The position numbers were made by a program, and so were the translations under genes. Under the pieces are notes generated by a model that saw only the letters and a program-made list of their open reading frames with translations, was not told the origin of the DNA and did not search any database. Below, piece by piece: positions 51,602-60,979 of a DNA stretch of 64,000 nucleotides; position 1 is the first letter of the stretch, and the number at the start of each line of letters is the position of its first letter. This DNA comes from Cohnella sp. GbtcB17 (lineage in GTDB: Bacteria; Bacillota; Bacilli; Paenibacillales; Paenibacillaceae): positions 62,001 to 126,000 of the forward strand of contig NZ_JAGXJW010000007.1 in the NCBI RefSeq assembly GCF_019091135.1, written 5' to 3'.

Positions 51602-51647
51602 AAGCGCAAGGCTTGCCCGAACGGGCGTACGCCTTGCGCTTCTTTTT
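51602..51647 (+). terminator. Terminator after ytfJ
   Basis: AAGCGCAAGGC (51602-51612) and GCCTTGCGCTT (51631-51641) form the stem, with CTTTTT after it. Confidence 0.9.
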
Positions 51648-51746
51648 ATGCGGACAAGCGCGAGGCAGCCGCATAAGCGCGGACATGCCCGCATACAATG
51701 GAGAGACGGTTGGCAGACAAGCAAGCCCGCAGGGAGGAAACCGTTG

Positions 51747-52898
51747 ATGCAAGCTCGAACGAAAAGCCGCGTCCGCTCGCGCGTCGCGGGGATTGCGGCG
51801 GCCGGGGCGGCCGCGCTGTCTTTGTTTTTATCGCCCCATCCGGCAATGGCTTCCGCTTCGTCGTCCGGAATGAACGGAGCGCCGTCATCGGCGGCAACGC
51901 CCGCACTATCCGAACCTGTCAAGCCAACGACGCATGCGAAGGCGGCCGCGCTGATCGACGTGACCAGCGGCCGGCTGCTCTATAGCAGCCGCGGCGACGA
52001 GCCGATGCTGATCGCAAGCACGACGAAGATTATGACCGCGATCATCGCGATCGAGCAAGGCGATCTGGACAGCCTCGTAACGGTCAGCAGCCGTGCCGCA
52101 GGCAAGGAGGGCTCTTCGATTTATTTGAAGGCCGGCGAAAAAATGAAGCTGAAGGACATGCTGTACGGGCTCATGCTGCGCTCGGGCAACGACGCCGCGA
52201 CGGCGGTCGCCGAGCACGTCGGCGGCTCTTTGGAAGGCTTCGTCTTTTTGATGAACGCCAAGGCCGAAGAGATCGGCATGTCGAACAGCCACTTCGCCAA
52301 TCCGAGCGGGCTGGATCAAAAAGGCCACTATGCCAGCGCGAACGACATGGCCAAGCTCGCGGCCTATGCGCTGCACGACCCGACGTTCCGGGATATTGTG
52401 AGCACCAAGGTGAAAACGGCGCCGAATCCGGACGAGGAATGGGATTACAAGTGGGTCAACAAAAATAAAATGCTTCAATTATATGAAGGCGCCGACGGCG
52501 TCAAGACGGGTTATACGAAGCAGGCGCTGCGGACGCTCGTCAGCTCCGCGACGCGGGACGGCAGGCAGCTGGCCGCCGTGACGCTGAACGACGGGAACGA
52601 CTGGAACGACCACGCCAAGCTGCTCGACTACGGCTTTTCCGCGTACCGGCTCGAGCAGGTGATCGGCAAGGGCGCCGAAGTGCAAAATTATCCTTTTGTA
52701 GCCGCATCGACGCTGCGCTATCCGTTCGCGGCAGGCGAGCGGGAAAAGGTCGAGCTGCGCGTTGAACTGTACGGCCCCGATTCGACCGATTACAAGTTTG
52801 GCTACAGGGGCAGACTCTCGTACCGGTTAAACGGTGAGCCGATCGGCGCCGTCGAGCTGTTGCCGCGGACGCCGGCACCCGAAGAGCGATCCGATTAA
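51747..52898 (+). CDS. dacB: D-alanyl-D-alanine carboxypeptidase, DacB-like
   Basis: The 383-residue S11 enzyme has a signal peptide (VAGIAAAGAAALSLFLSPHP, cut near AMASA). Its motifs are STTK, SGND and KTGYT. Its place directly before spmA and spmB is the Bacillus dacB locus, where PBP5* shapes the spore cortex. ATG 51747 has AGGGAGGAA 8 nt upstream. Length is normal. Confidence 0.9.
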   Translation: MQARTKSRVRSRVAGIAAAGAAALSLFLSPHPAMASASSSGMNGAPSSAATPALSEPVKPTTHAKAAALIDVTSGRLLYSSRGDEPMLIASTTKIMTAIIAIEQGDLDSLVTVSSRAAGKEGSSIYLKAGEKMKLKDMLYGLMLRSGNDAATAVAEHVGGSLEGFVFLMNAKAEEIGMSNSHFANPSGLDQKGHYASANDMAKLAAYALHDPTFRDIVSTKVKTAPNPDEEWDYKWVNKNKMLQLYEGADGVKTGYTKQALRTLVSSATRDGRQLAAVTLNDGNDWNDHAKLLDYGFSAYRLEQVIGKGAEVQNYPFVAASTLRYPFAAGEREKVELRVELYGPDSTDYKFGYRGRLSYRLNGEPIGAVELLPRTPAPEERSD

Positions 52899-52911
52899 AG
52901 GAGGCGGTCTT

Positions 52912-53586
52912 ATGGTCAATTGGATCTGGCTCGGCATGATCGGGCTCAGCGTGCTGTTCGGCGCGGCCAACGGGCGCATCCAGCAAGTGACCGAGGCCGC
53001 TTTTTCAGGCGCGCAGACAGGGGTCACCGTATGCTTCGGCTTGATCAGCATCCTCGTATTCTGGATGGGGCTGATGAAAATCGCGGAGGTATCGGGCATC
53101 GTGCGGCGCTTGTCGCTCCTGATGGCGCCCGTCGTGCGCTGGCTGTTCCCGGACGTGCCGAAGGACCATCCCGCGCTCGGCTACATCCTTTCCAACTTGA
53201 GCGCCAACTTGATCGGGCTCGGCAACGCGGCCACGCCGATGGGGATTCGCGCCATGCAGGAGCTGCAGAAGCTTAATGCAAACCCGGCCGTCGCGACGCC
53301 GGCGATGTGTACGCTGTTGGCGCTGAACACGGCGAGCATCACGATCGTGCCGACGACGCTGATCGCGATCCGGATGAATTTCGGCTCGGCGCACCCGGCG
53401 GATATTATCGGACCGACGCTTCTCGCGACCGCCATATCGACCGGAGCGGCCATCGCGGCCGATCGCTGGTACCGGCGCCGTCAAAGGCGCGGGGCGCCGC
53501 CAATGCTGCCGCCGATACATTCGCCGGTGCATCCGCCCGTCGCTGCGCCAAGCGGCCAGCCGGACCGTCCGCCTGCGTCGCTTTAG
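52912..53586 (+). CDS. spmA: Spore maturation protein A
   Basis: The 224-residue protein has five to six hydrophobic helices, with VLFGAANGRIQQVTEAAFSG and NLIGLGNAATPMGIRAMQEL, the nucleoside-recognition (Gate) motif of SpmA. It acts with SpmB in spore core dehydration. GGAGGCGG precedes the ATG. A Pro-rich tail of about 30 residues (PPMLPPIHSPVHPPVAAP) makes it longer than Bacillus SpmA. Confidence 0.9.
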   Translation: MVNWIWLGMIGLSVLFGAANGRIQQVTEAAFSGAQTGVTVCFGLISILVFWMGLMKIAEVSGIVRRLSLLMAPVVRWLFPDVPKDHPALGYILSNLSANLIGLGNAATPMGIRAMQELQKLNANPAVATPAMCTLLALNTASITIVPTTLIAIRMNFGSAHPADIIGPTLLATAISTGAAIAADRWYRRRQRRGAPPMLPPIHSPVHPPVAAPSGQPDRPPASL

Positions 53587-53628
53587 AACTACGGATTCTA
53601 GATTTCGAGGGAGAAAGGAGCGTTCGCC

Positions 53629-54159
53629 ATGGTTGCCGCCTTGAACGCGCTCTCCGCTTGGGCGATACCCATGTTCATCGTCCTTATCCCGCTCGTCGCC
53701 GCTTTCCGCAAGGTTCCTGTGTACGAAACGTTCGTCGACGGCGCCAAGGACGGCTTCCAGACGGCGATCGCCATCATTCCCCACCTCGTCGGCATGATGA
53801 CTGCCATCAGCATGTTCCGCGCGTCCGGCGCGATGGACATGCTGATCGGCTGGGTCGCCCCTTTATTCAGCGGGCTCGGCATCCCCGCCGAAGTGCTCCC
53901 GCTCGGCCTGCTTCGCCCGATTACCGGCGCGGGCTCGCTCGCTTTTGCGACCGACCTCATCAAAACGTACGGTCCCGACTCCCTGATCGGCCGGATCGCC
54001 TCCGTCGTCCAGGGCAGCACGGACACGACGCTGTACGTCGTCACGGTGTACTTCGGCGCCGTCGGCATCCGCAACGCCCGGTACGCGCTTAAGGTCGGGC
54101 TCTTCTCCGACGCGGTCGGCTTCTTCGCGGCCGTGTTCGCCTGCTGGCTCCTTTTTTAA
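53629..54159 (+). CDS. spmB: Spore maturation protein B
   Basis: The 176-residue membrane protein has a Gate-type motif, AKDGFQTAIAIIPHLVGMMT, and the conserved GSLAFATDLIKTYGPDSLIG and QGSTDTTLYVVTVYFGAVGI segments. It is the partner of SpmA in forming heat-resistant spores. AAAGGAG lies before the ATG. It forms an operon with dacB and spmA. Confidence 0.92.
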   Translation: MVAALNALSAWAIPMFIVLIPLVAAFRKVPVYETFVDGAKDGFQTAIAIIPHLVGMMTAISMFRASGAMDMLIGWVAPLFSGLGIPAEVLPLGLLRPITGAGSLAFATDLIKTYGPDSLIGRIASVVQGSTDTTLYVVTVYFGAVGIRNARYALKVGLFSDAVGFFAAVFACWLLF

Positions 54160-54187
54160 TCCGCCTCTCTCGGAATCCCCGCCCAAG

Positions 54188-54216
54188 TTGTGCAAATCCC
54201 GCCATCGGAGTATGAT
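54188..54216 (+). promoter_or_regulatory. Promoter of rluB
   Basis: TTGTGC (54188-54193), 17 bases and TATGAT (54211-54216) lie just before the rluB ribosome binding site. Confidence 0.6.
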
Positions 54217-54237
54217 GGGGGATGAGGTGAACCATCA

Positions 54238-54978
54238 GTGGAAGAACGATTGCAAAAAATACTCGCGAACGCCGGCGTCGCATCCAGACGCAAGTGCGAG
54301 GAGCTCATCGCGGCCGGTAAGGTGACGGTTAACGGCGAGGTGATCAAGGAGCTCGGCGTCAAGGCCGATCCCGCTAAGGATGCCATCGCGGTGAACGGCA
54401 AAAAGATTAAATCCGAGAGCAAGCTTTACTTGCTGTTCAATAAGCCCAAGGGCGTCATCACGAGCATGCACGACGAAAAGGGTCGCACGGTCGTAACCGA
54501 CTTCCTCAAAGGGGTCAAGGAACGCGTCTATCCGGTCGGCCGGCTCGATTACGACACCGAAGGACTGCTGCTGCTTACGAACGACGGGGAGCTCGCCAAT
54601 CTGCTCACCCATCCGCGCCACCACGTGGCCAAGACGTATTTGGCGACCGTCGAGCGGGTGCCTCACGGCGACGCGCTGGACAAGCTCCAGAAAGGGATCA
54701 AGCTTGAGGACGGCATGACCGCGCCCGCCGAGATCGAATATCACGACGTCGATCCGGAAGGCAAGCAGGCGACGATCTCGATCACGATTCACGAAGGACG
54801 CAACCGCCAGGTGAGACGGATGTTCGAGGCGATCCATCATCCGGTCATCCGGCTGAAGCGCGTCTCGTTCGGCGGACTCACGCTGGACAACCTTCAGCGC
54901 GGCAAATACCGCAAGCTAACGGAGTCAGAGGTCCAATCGCTGCGCGACGCCGCCAAAAAAGCGGAGCGGGGCGGGTAA
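54238..54978 (+). CDS. rluB: Ribosomal large subunit pseudouridine synthase B
   Basis: The 246-residue protein has an N-terminal S4 RNA-binding domain (ERLQKILANAGVASRRKCEE). The RsuA/RluB-type catalytic domain has the Asp in VGRLDYDTEGLLLLTNDG, and HEGRNRQVRRMF lies near the end. It modifies 23S rRNA. The GTG start follows GATGAGGTGA. Position between spmB and resA is as in Bacillus (ypuL). Confidence 0.93.
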   Translation: MEERLQKILANAGVASRRKCEELIAAGKVTVNGEVIKELGVKADPAKDAIAVNGKKIKSESKLYLLFNKPKGVITSMHDEKGRTVVTDFLKGVKERVYPVGRLDYDTEGLLLLTNDGELANLLTHPRHHVAKTYLATVERVPHGDALDKLQKGIKLEDGMTAPAEIEYHDVDPEGKQATISITIHEGRNRQVRRMFEAIHHPVIRLKRVSFGGLTLDNLQRGKYRKLTESEVQSLRDAAKKAERGG

Positions 54979-55108
54979 AGACGTTCTCGGCACAGGACAC
55001 TAACGTGTCACGGCGTGTCACACAATGTTCAAAACCGGAGCTCCGGGCGCCTGCCTGCGAATCCGGTATTTTCGCTATAATGGAACAAAAGACGCTGGTG
55101 GTGACATA

Positions 55109-55639
55109 GTGAAGCGTTATCGCAAACCGATTCAATACATCATTCTGGCCGTCGTGCTGCTCGTCGGGGGATACGCGATCGGCCAGTCTTTTTTGAAGCC
55201 GAATAAAGCGCTTAAACCCGGCAGCGAGGCGCCCGCGTTCGAATTGCTCGGCCTCGACGGCCAGGCGCACAGCCTCGATTCGTACCGCGGCAAGCCGCTC
55301 GTGGTCAATTTCTGGGGGACGTTTTGTCCGCCCTGCCGCAATGAAATGCCTGCGCTTCAGGCGCAGTACGACAAATGGAAGGAACAGGGCGTCCAGCTTG
55401 TCGGCATCAATCTGAGCGAGGACCGGGTCAGCGTCGGCAGTTTTCTGAGGTCCTACGACATCGACTTTCCCGTGTTGCTCGACAAAAACAAAAAAACCGA
55501 ACGCAAATACGGCCTGAAGGAATATCCGACGACTTTCTTCATCTCGGCCGACGGCAAGATTCAGGATATCGTCATCGGCGGCCCGATGAGCGAGGAGACG
55601 ATCGAATCCCGCGTCAGACTGCTGCTCGGCAAGGATTAG
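55109..55639 (+). CDS. resA: Thiol-disulfide oxidoreductase ResA
   Basis: The 176-residue membrane-anchored thioredoxin-like protein has an N-terminal helix (YIILAVVLLVGGYAIGQSFL). The redox motif is WGTFCPPC, with the acidic ResA-type helix and EYPTTFFI cis-Pro following. It keeps apocytochrome c cysteines reduced for haem attachment. The GTG start has a weak GGTGGTG site upstream; an earlier frame is non-coding. Confidence 0.92.
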   Translation: MKRYRKPIQYIILAVVLLVGGYAIGQSFLKPNKALKPGSEAPAFELLGLDGQAHSLDSYRGKPLVVNFWGTFCPPCRNEMPALQAQYDKWKEQGVQLVGINLSEDRVSVGSFLRSYDIDFPVLLDKNKKTERKYGLKEYPTTFFISADGKIQDIVIGGPMSEETIESRVRLLLGKD

Positions 55640-55663
55640 GGCTCTGACAGGAGGCAGCAACAG

Positions 55664-57343
55664 TTGATACACAATACGAAGTGCGAGTGCGGTCACCAGA
55701 ATCCGACGGGAACCGTGCTCTGCGAATCCTGCGGCAAACCGCTGGTGGACGATCTTCCGCTCGATTCGCCGCTGGAGATGCGCTACGACGGCGCGGCCAG
55801 ACGCTCGCAGAAGAAAAACCCGGCGCTCATCGACCGCGTATGGAATTTCTTTTCGTCGGTCAAGATCGCCATCTGGCTCATCATTCTCACGCTGCTCGGT
55901 GCGGCGATCGGGACGATTTACCCGCAAGAAAGCACCTTTATCAACCTTGACGAGCCGGCCGCTTTCTACAAAGAAACGTACGGTACATGGGGTGCGATCT
56001 ATCAGGCGTTGGGCTTGTCCCGCACGTACGAATCCTGGTGGTTCATCGGCCTGCTCGTCATGATCGGCACGTCGCTCGTCATCTGCAGTCTGGACCGCGT
56101 GCTGCCGCTCTACAAGGCGCTGTCCAAGCAGCAGGTCCGCAAGCATCTTACGTTCCTCACCCGTCAGCAGACCGTGCTTACGGCCGATATTCCCGGGGAT
56201 GCGGAAAAGTGGGTCGCGGACTTCGGCGCCCAGCTGAAGCGCAAACGCTATCGTGTATGGACGGAAGGCACCGCTCTGCTCGCAGAGAAAAACCGGTTCA
56301 GCCGATGGGGGCCGTACATCAATCACATCGGATTGATCCTCTTTCTACTGGCCGTGCTCGGCCGGAGCGTGCCGGCGTGGCATATGGATCAGTACGTCAG
56401 CATCGACGAGCATCAGGTCAAACAGATTCCCGGCACCAATTATTACGTCGGCAACGACAAGTTTACCGTCGATTACTACAAGGACGAAGAGCTGCCGACA
56501 CAGCTGAAGGGCACGCTTCGCGCCAAGCTTTATCAGACGCAGGCGACGCTGTACGCGTGCACGCAGTATTGCGACGACGACCCGCTGCACGATCCGGTGC
56601 TCGAGAAGGTAGAGTCGCACAATATCGAGGTCAACTCGCCGCTCGAATACAAAGGGCTCAAGCTGTATCAGTACAATTTCGAGCAAAAAATCCGGCTTAT
56701 CGAAGTGAAGCCGATGCTGCTCGATGCCAAGACCGGCGATTCGTACGGACCGTTCGACCTGAAGATGAACAATCCGGCGGAAAAGTCCCAGGCAGGTCCC
56801 TACACGCTGACGCTGAACGACGTTTACCCCGACTTCGGTCTCGACGAAGAAGGCCGCCCGATGACGAAGTCCCGCGACTTCAACAATCCGGCATTCGTCT
56901 TTCGGATTACAGGTCCCGACCTGGACGAGAAGGGGGAGCTGTACATCTACTTCCCGATGCCGAGCGCAAGCGACAAGGGCGTTCAGCAGCAAATCAACGA
57001 CAGCTTCGAGAAGCTCGGGAGCAATACGGGGCGCTTCAACTTCGAGGTCGGCAAAATGGAAAACGTGACATTTTCGCAGTACACGACTTTTCTTAACGTT
57101 CGGGTCGACCGGGCGATGCCGTACGTTTGGGTAGGGGCGGCGATCTCGATGATCGGTCTCGTGATGGGCTTCTACTGGCATCACAGGCGCATCTGGCTGC
57201 GCATCGACGACGGCAAGCTCACGCTGGGCGCGCATACGAACAAGAACACGTACGGCATCCGAAACGAAACGGCATCGGCGCTCGCCAAGTGCGGCATCGT
57301 CGTCGATCCGAAGGCGCTCGATAACAGGAGGAATTCACGTTGA
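55664..57343 (+). CDS. resB: Cytochrome c biogenesis protein ResB with zinc ribbon
   Basis: The 559-residue protein begins with a zinc-ribbon-like module (CECGHQN ... LCESCG, residues 7-24). Helices of the CcsB family follow (WLIILTLLGAAIGTIYPQES; WWFIGLLVMIGTSLVICSLD), with a large extracytoplasmic domain and a last helix (VWVGAAISMIGLVMGFYWHH). With ResC it delivers haem to c-type cytochromes. TTG 55664 is 9 nt after AGGAGG. The stop overlaps the resC start by 4 nt. Confidence 0.93.
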   Translation: MIHNTKCECGHQNPTGTVLCESCGKPLVDDLPLDSPLEMRYDGAARRSQKKNPALIDRVWNFFSSVKIAIWLIILTLLGAAIGTIYPQESTFINLDEPAAFYKETYGTWGAIYQALGLSRTYESWWFIGLLVMIGTSLVICSLDRVLPLYKALSKQQVRKHLTFLTRQQTVLTADIPGDAEKWVADFGAQLKRKRYRVWTEGTALLAEKNRFSRWGPYINHIGLILFLLAVLGRSVPAWHMDQYVSIDEHQVKQIPGTNYYVGNDKFTVDYYKDEELPTQLKGTLRAKLYQTQATLYACTQYCDDDPLHDPVLEKVESHNIEVNSPLEYKGLKLYQYNFEQKIRLIEVKPMLLDAKTGDSYGPFDLKMNNPAEKSQAGPYTLTLNDVYPDFGLDEEGRPMTKSRDFNNPAFVFRITGPDLDEKGELYIYFPMPSASDKGVQQQINDSFEKLGSNTGRFNFEVGKMENVTFSQYTTFLNVRVDRAMPYVWVGAAISMIGLVMGFYWHHRRIWLRIDDGKLTLGAHTNKNTYGIRNETASALAKCGIVVDPKALDNRRNSR

Positions 57344-58602
57344 ATCACTGGCTCGATATCAGCAGCACCGCATTCCAGGCAGCCTTTTACCTGTACTGCG
57401 CATCCTTTATCTGCTATGCGATCGCGGTGGCCGGCAAGCGCTGGAGCAACCGGGAGCCCGAGCTCCACAACCGCCGTTGGGGCCGCTTCGGCTTCATTCT
57501 GGCGGTCGCCGGCTGGGTGTGCCATCTCACCTTCTTTTTCACCCGCTGGAAGGGCGGCGGCCATATTCCGACGAGCAACATGTACGAGTTTATGACGTTT
57601 CTGGCGATGGCGATCGTCTTCGCCTTCATCATCGTACATCTGATCTATCGCAACAACCTGCTCGGCGCGTTCGCCATTCCGCTCGTCGTCATCATCATCG
57701 CTTACGCGGCCGTGTTCCCGTCCGAGGTGCAGCCGCTCATCCCGGCGCCCAACAGCTACTGGCTCAAGATTCACGTCACGACAGCCGCTACGGGCGAAGC
57801 CTTCTTCGCAGTCGGCTTCGCCGCCGCGCTCGTGCAGCTGCTGCGGGTCATCGACTTCTCGCGCAAAGACAAAGCCGGCCGCCGCGAGCAGAGATGGGTC
57901 GAGTTCGTCCTGTTTTTCATGGTCGTCATCATCGGCTTCCTCGTGTCCGTGTTCGCCTTCCGCGGCGGCGGCTACGAAGCCAAGTTCCAGCAGGAAAAGG
58001 TGAGCATCGACCAGCAGGGCGTCCAGCAGAGCGTCACGCAAACGGTCGAATACGGACTGCCGCCGATCGTAGCGCCTTACAACAGCGAAAAGCTGTCCAT
58101 GCAGCCGTATCTCGGCATTAAGGACCCGCTGTTCGAGGCGCCGTCCTGGATGAACGGCGTCAACGCGGGCCGCAAGCTGAACACCGTCATCTGGTCGCTG
58201 CTGTCCGGCGCGATTCTGTACGGCCTGCTCCGGCTGATCGCGCGCAAGCCGATCGCCGCCGTTATTCACCCGCATCTGTCCGACATCGATCCGGAGGACC
58301 TGGACGAGATCAGCTACCGGGCGATCGCGATCGGCTTCCCGGTGTTCACGCTCGGCGCGCTAATATTTGCGATGATCTGGGCGCAGATCGCCTGGTCGAG
58401 ATTTTGGGGCTGGGATCCGAAGGAAGTATGGGCGCTTATCACCTGGCTGTTCTACAGCGCTTATCTGCATCTGCGGCTGTCGAGAGGCTGGCAGGGCACC
58501 CGTTCCGCATGGCTCGCGGTCATCGGCTTTATCGTGGTGCTGTTCACGCTGATCGGCGTCAACCTCGTCATAGCCGGCCTGCATTCCTATGCTGGCGTTT
58601 AA
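57340..58602 (+). CDS. resC: Cytochrome c biogenesis protein ResC (CcsA)
   Basis: The 420-residue membrane protein has about eight hydrophobic helices. The haem-handling WWD-type motif is WGWDPKEVWALITWLFYSAY, and conserved His residues lie in HVTTAATGEAFF and LHLRLSRGW. It forms the haem export/ligation complex with ResB. The TTG start overlaps the resB stop (TTGA), with AGGAGG upstream. Confidence 0.93.
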   Translation: MNHWLDISSTAFQAAFYLYCASFICYAIAVAGKRWSNREPELHNRRWGRFGFILAVAGWVCHLTFFFTRWKGGGHIPTSNMYEFMTFLAMAIVFAFIIVHLIYRNNLLGAFAIPLVVIIIAYAAVFPSEVQPLIPAPNSYWLKIHVTTAATGEAFFAVGFAAALVQLLRVIDFSRKDKAGRREQRWVEFVLFFMVVIIGFLVSVFAFRGGGYEAKFQQEKVSIDQQGVQQSVTQTVEYGLPPIVAPYNSEKLSMQPYLGIKDPLFEAPSWMNGVNAGRKLNTVIWSLLSGAILYGLLRLIARKPIAAVIHPHLSDIDPEDLDEISYRAIAIGFPVFTLGALIFAMIWAQIAWSRFWGWDPKEVWALITWLFYSAYLHLRLSRGWQGTRSAWLAVIGFIVVLFTLIGVNLVIAGLHSYAGV

Positions 58603-58655
58603 CCGTTATAATAAGACAAGCTGACTTATAGTGAGGAAAGGGGCCAAACCCGATC

Positions 58656-59369
58656 ATGAGCGCCGGAAATCGCATATTGGTAGTGGACGACGAGGAGCGT
58701 ATCCGTCGCCTGCTGCGCATGTATCTGGAAAAGGAAGGCTATGTCATCGAGGAAGCGGAGGACGGCGAGACGGCGCTGAAGCTGGCGCTTCAGGAAGAAT
58801 ACGACCTGATCGTGCTCGACCTGATGCTGCCCGGCATCGACGGCATGGAAGTATGCTCGCGCCTGCGCCAGTCCAAGGCGACGCCGGTTATCATGCTGAC
58901 GGCAAAGGGCGAGGAAGTGAACCGCGTGCAGGGCTTCGAGGCCGGCGCCGACGATTATGTCGTCAAGCCGTTCAGCCCGCGCGAGGTTATCTTCCGCATC
59001 AAGGCGATTTTGCGGCGGTCGTCCGCGACGGCTTTCTTGTCCAAAGAGCTGAACACGAGCAACAATATCGTCTTCCCGCATCTGGTCATCGAGCATGACG
59101 CGCACCGCGTCACCGCCGGCGGGCAGGAAGTGAACCTGACGCCCAAAGAATACGAGCTGCTGCATTATTTGGCGAGCTCGCCGGACAAGGTGTTCTCCCG
59201 GGAGGATCTGCTGAAGGACGTCTGGAATTACGACTTCTTCGGGGATCTGCGCACGGTCGATACGCACGTCAAGCGGCTTCGCGAAAAGCTGAACCGCGTC
59301 TCGACCGAAGCCGCCGCGATGATCACGACCGTATGGGGCGTCGGCTACAAGCTCGAGGTGGCGAAGTAA
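58656..59369 (+). CDS. resD: Response regulator ResD
   Basis: The 237-residue OmpR-type regulator has a receiver domain with VDDEERIRRLLRMYLEKEGY, the phosphorylated Asp in IVLDLMLPGIDG and Lys in VVKPFSPREV. The winged helix contains LTPKEYELLHYLASSPDKVF then DTHVKRLREKL. It controls respiration and low-oxygen genes in Bacillus. GAGGAAAGGGG precedes the ATG. resE starts 3 nt after it. Confidence 0.94.
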   Translation: MSAGNRILVVDDEERIRRLLRMYLEKEGYVIEEAEDGETALKLALQEEYDLIVLDLMLPGIDGMEVCSRLRQSKATPVIMLTAKGEEVNRVQGFEAGADDYVVKPFSPREVIFRIKAILRRSSATAFLSKELNTSNNIVFPHLVIEHDAHRVTAGGQEVNLTPKEYELLHYLASSPDKVFSREDLLKDVWNYDFFGDLRTVDTHVKRLREKLNRVSTEAAAMITTVWGVGYKLEVAK

Positions 59370-59372
59370 GCG

Positions 59373-60800
59373 ATGGCGATCTGGAGAACCGTAGTCGGCA
59401 AGCTGTGGCTGACGATCATCCTGCTGGTCGCCGTCGTCATCTCGACGGTCGGCTTGTTCTTGCTCAAGATCGTCGACGTGACGGTTAGCGCGGACTCGCT
59501 AGCCGAGATCAAGCATTTATTCATTTATTCGGGCGCCGTAGGCTTCTTGCTTACGACGTTCTTCGCGTTTTTCCTGCTTACGAAAATCACGCAGCCGCTG
59601 CGGGAGATGAAGCAGGCCGCGAATCGGGTCGCCCAAGGGGAGTACTCGACGCGCCTCGTCGTCCGCTCCTGGGACGAGATAGGCGAACTGGCCAATAGCT
59701 TTAACCAGATGGCCTCCGAGCTTAATACGCTGATCCGCGACATTCAGCACGAACGGGACCAGCTCGACGGCGTACTGCGCAGCATGAGCGACGCGGTGCT
59801 GCTGTTCGACGCGAACGGCCGGGTCAAGCTGACGAATCCGGAAGGGCAGCATCTGCTCGAGATTTGGCGCGGACTGAAGTGGGAGGACGAGGGCGAGCCG
59901 GACGAACGGGTGACGGTACCGGACCCGCTGCGCGACATCTACGACACGCTTATTGCCAAAGGAACGACCCATACCGGCAAAATCCATGTGCAGAGCGGCG
60001 TATGGTCGGTCGTCATGACGCCTGTCGCCTCCGGCGAAGGCAGCGGCGGCGGTGCGGTCGCCGTGCTCCGCGACGTGACCGAGGAGTTCAGAGTGGACAA
60101 GATGCGCAAAGACTTCGTCGCCAACGTCTCGCACGAGATTCGCACGCCCGTCGCGATGGTGCAGGGCTACAGCGAAGCGCTGCTCGACGATATCGCACAG
60201 ACGCCGGAGGAGCGGCGCGAGCTCGTCCAAGTCATCCACGACGAGTCGCTGCGCATGGGCAGGCTCGTGAAGGACCTGCTCGACCTTGCCCGCCTCGAAG
60301 CCGGCTACCTGGACATGACGATGCAGGAGGTCGACGTCAACGCGCTGCTGCAGCGCGTCCATCGGAAGTTCTCCGCGCTGGCGAAGGAAAGAGGCATTGA
60401 GCTGATCCGATCGGGCGAGGATAGCGGCCTGCTGCTGCGGCGGGCAGACCCCGACCGACTGGAGCAGGTGCTTACGAATTTGCTCGACAACGCGCTGCGC
60501 CACACGGCGTCGGGCGCGTCCATCACGCTCGGCGCATGCACGAGGAGCGGCGACAAAGGCGACAGGCAGATCGAGATCGTCGTCAAGGACGAAGGCGAAG
60601 GCATTCCGACGGAGGACCTTCCTTATATTTTCGTGCGCTTCTACAAGGCGGACAAGGCGCGCAAGCGCGACTCCAAGGTCGGTACGGGGCTTGGCCTCGC
60701 GATCGTGCGCAACCTGGTCGAGGCGCACGAGGGCACCATTCGCGTGTCCAGCGCGCTGGGCGAAGGGACCGAGTTCAAACTGCTGATCCCGGCCGGGTGA
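59373..60800 (+). CDS. resE: Sensor histidine kinase ResE
   Basis: The 475-residue sensor has two membrane helices (about residues 11-31 and 48-69), with only a short outside loop. HAMP (ITQPLREMKQAANRVAQGEY), a PAS domain (about 130-240) and the dimerisation His in NVSHEIRTPVAMVQGYSEAL follow. The catalytic domain has NLLDNALRHT, DEGEGIP and GTGLGLAIV. The tiny outside loop suggests the signal is sensed by PAS or within the membrane. It is the partner of ResD. Confidence 0.94.
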   Translation: MAIWRTVVGKLWLTIILLVAVVISTVGLFLLKIVDVTVSADSLAEIKHLFIYSGAVGFLLTTFFAFFLLTKITQPLREMKQAANRVAQGEYSTRLVVRSWDEIGELANSFNQMASELNTLIRDIQHERDQLDGVLRSMSDAVLLFDANGRVKLTNPEGQHLLEIWRGLKWEDEGEPDERVTVPDPLRDIYDTLIAKGTTHTGKIHVQSGVWSVVMTPVASGEGSGGGAVAVLRDVTEEFRVDKMRKDFVANVSHEIRTPVAMVQGYSEALLDDIAQTPEERRELVQVIHDESLRMGRLVKDLLDLARLEAGYLDMTMQEVDVNALLQRVHRKFSALAKERGIELIRSGEDSGLLLRRADPDRLEQVLTNLLDNALRHTASGASITLGACTRSGDKGDRQIEIVVKDEGEGIPTEDLPYIFVRFYKADKARKRDSKVGTGLGLAIVRNLVEAHEGTIRVSSALGEGTEFKLLIPAG

Positions 60801-60930
60801 ACGAGGGGGGAGCTCGCGCCTATGGCAGTGGTCGATAGCGGCACGCAATACCGCTAAGCTCGCCAATGTCACAACGACAACAAATACCTGTCTCTCTGTT
60901 TATACGCGTATTCGCGACAGCTTGAACATA

Positions 60931-60966
60931 GAAAAACCGCCAGCAACGAGGCTTGGCGGTTTTTCT
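60931..60966. terminator. Bidirectional terminator between resE and serA
   Basis: GAAAAACCGCCA pairs with TGGCGGTTTTTC around a short loop. It gives a T run on both strands between convergent genes. Confidence 0.9.
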
Positions 60967-60979
60967 CCGTAGTAAAGCA

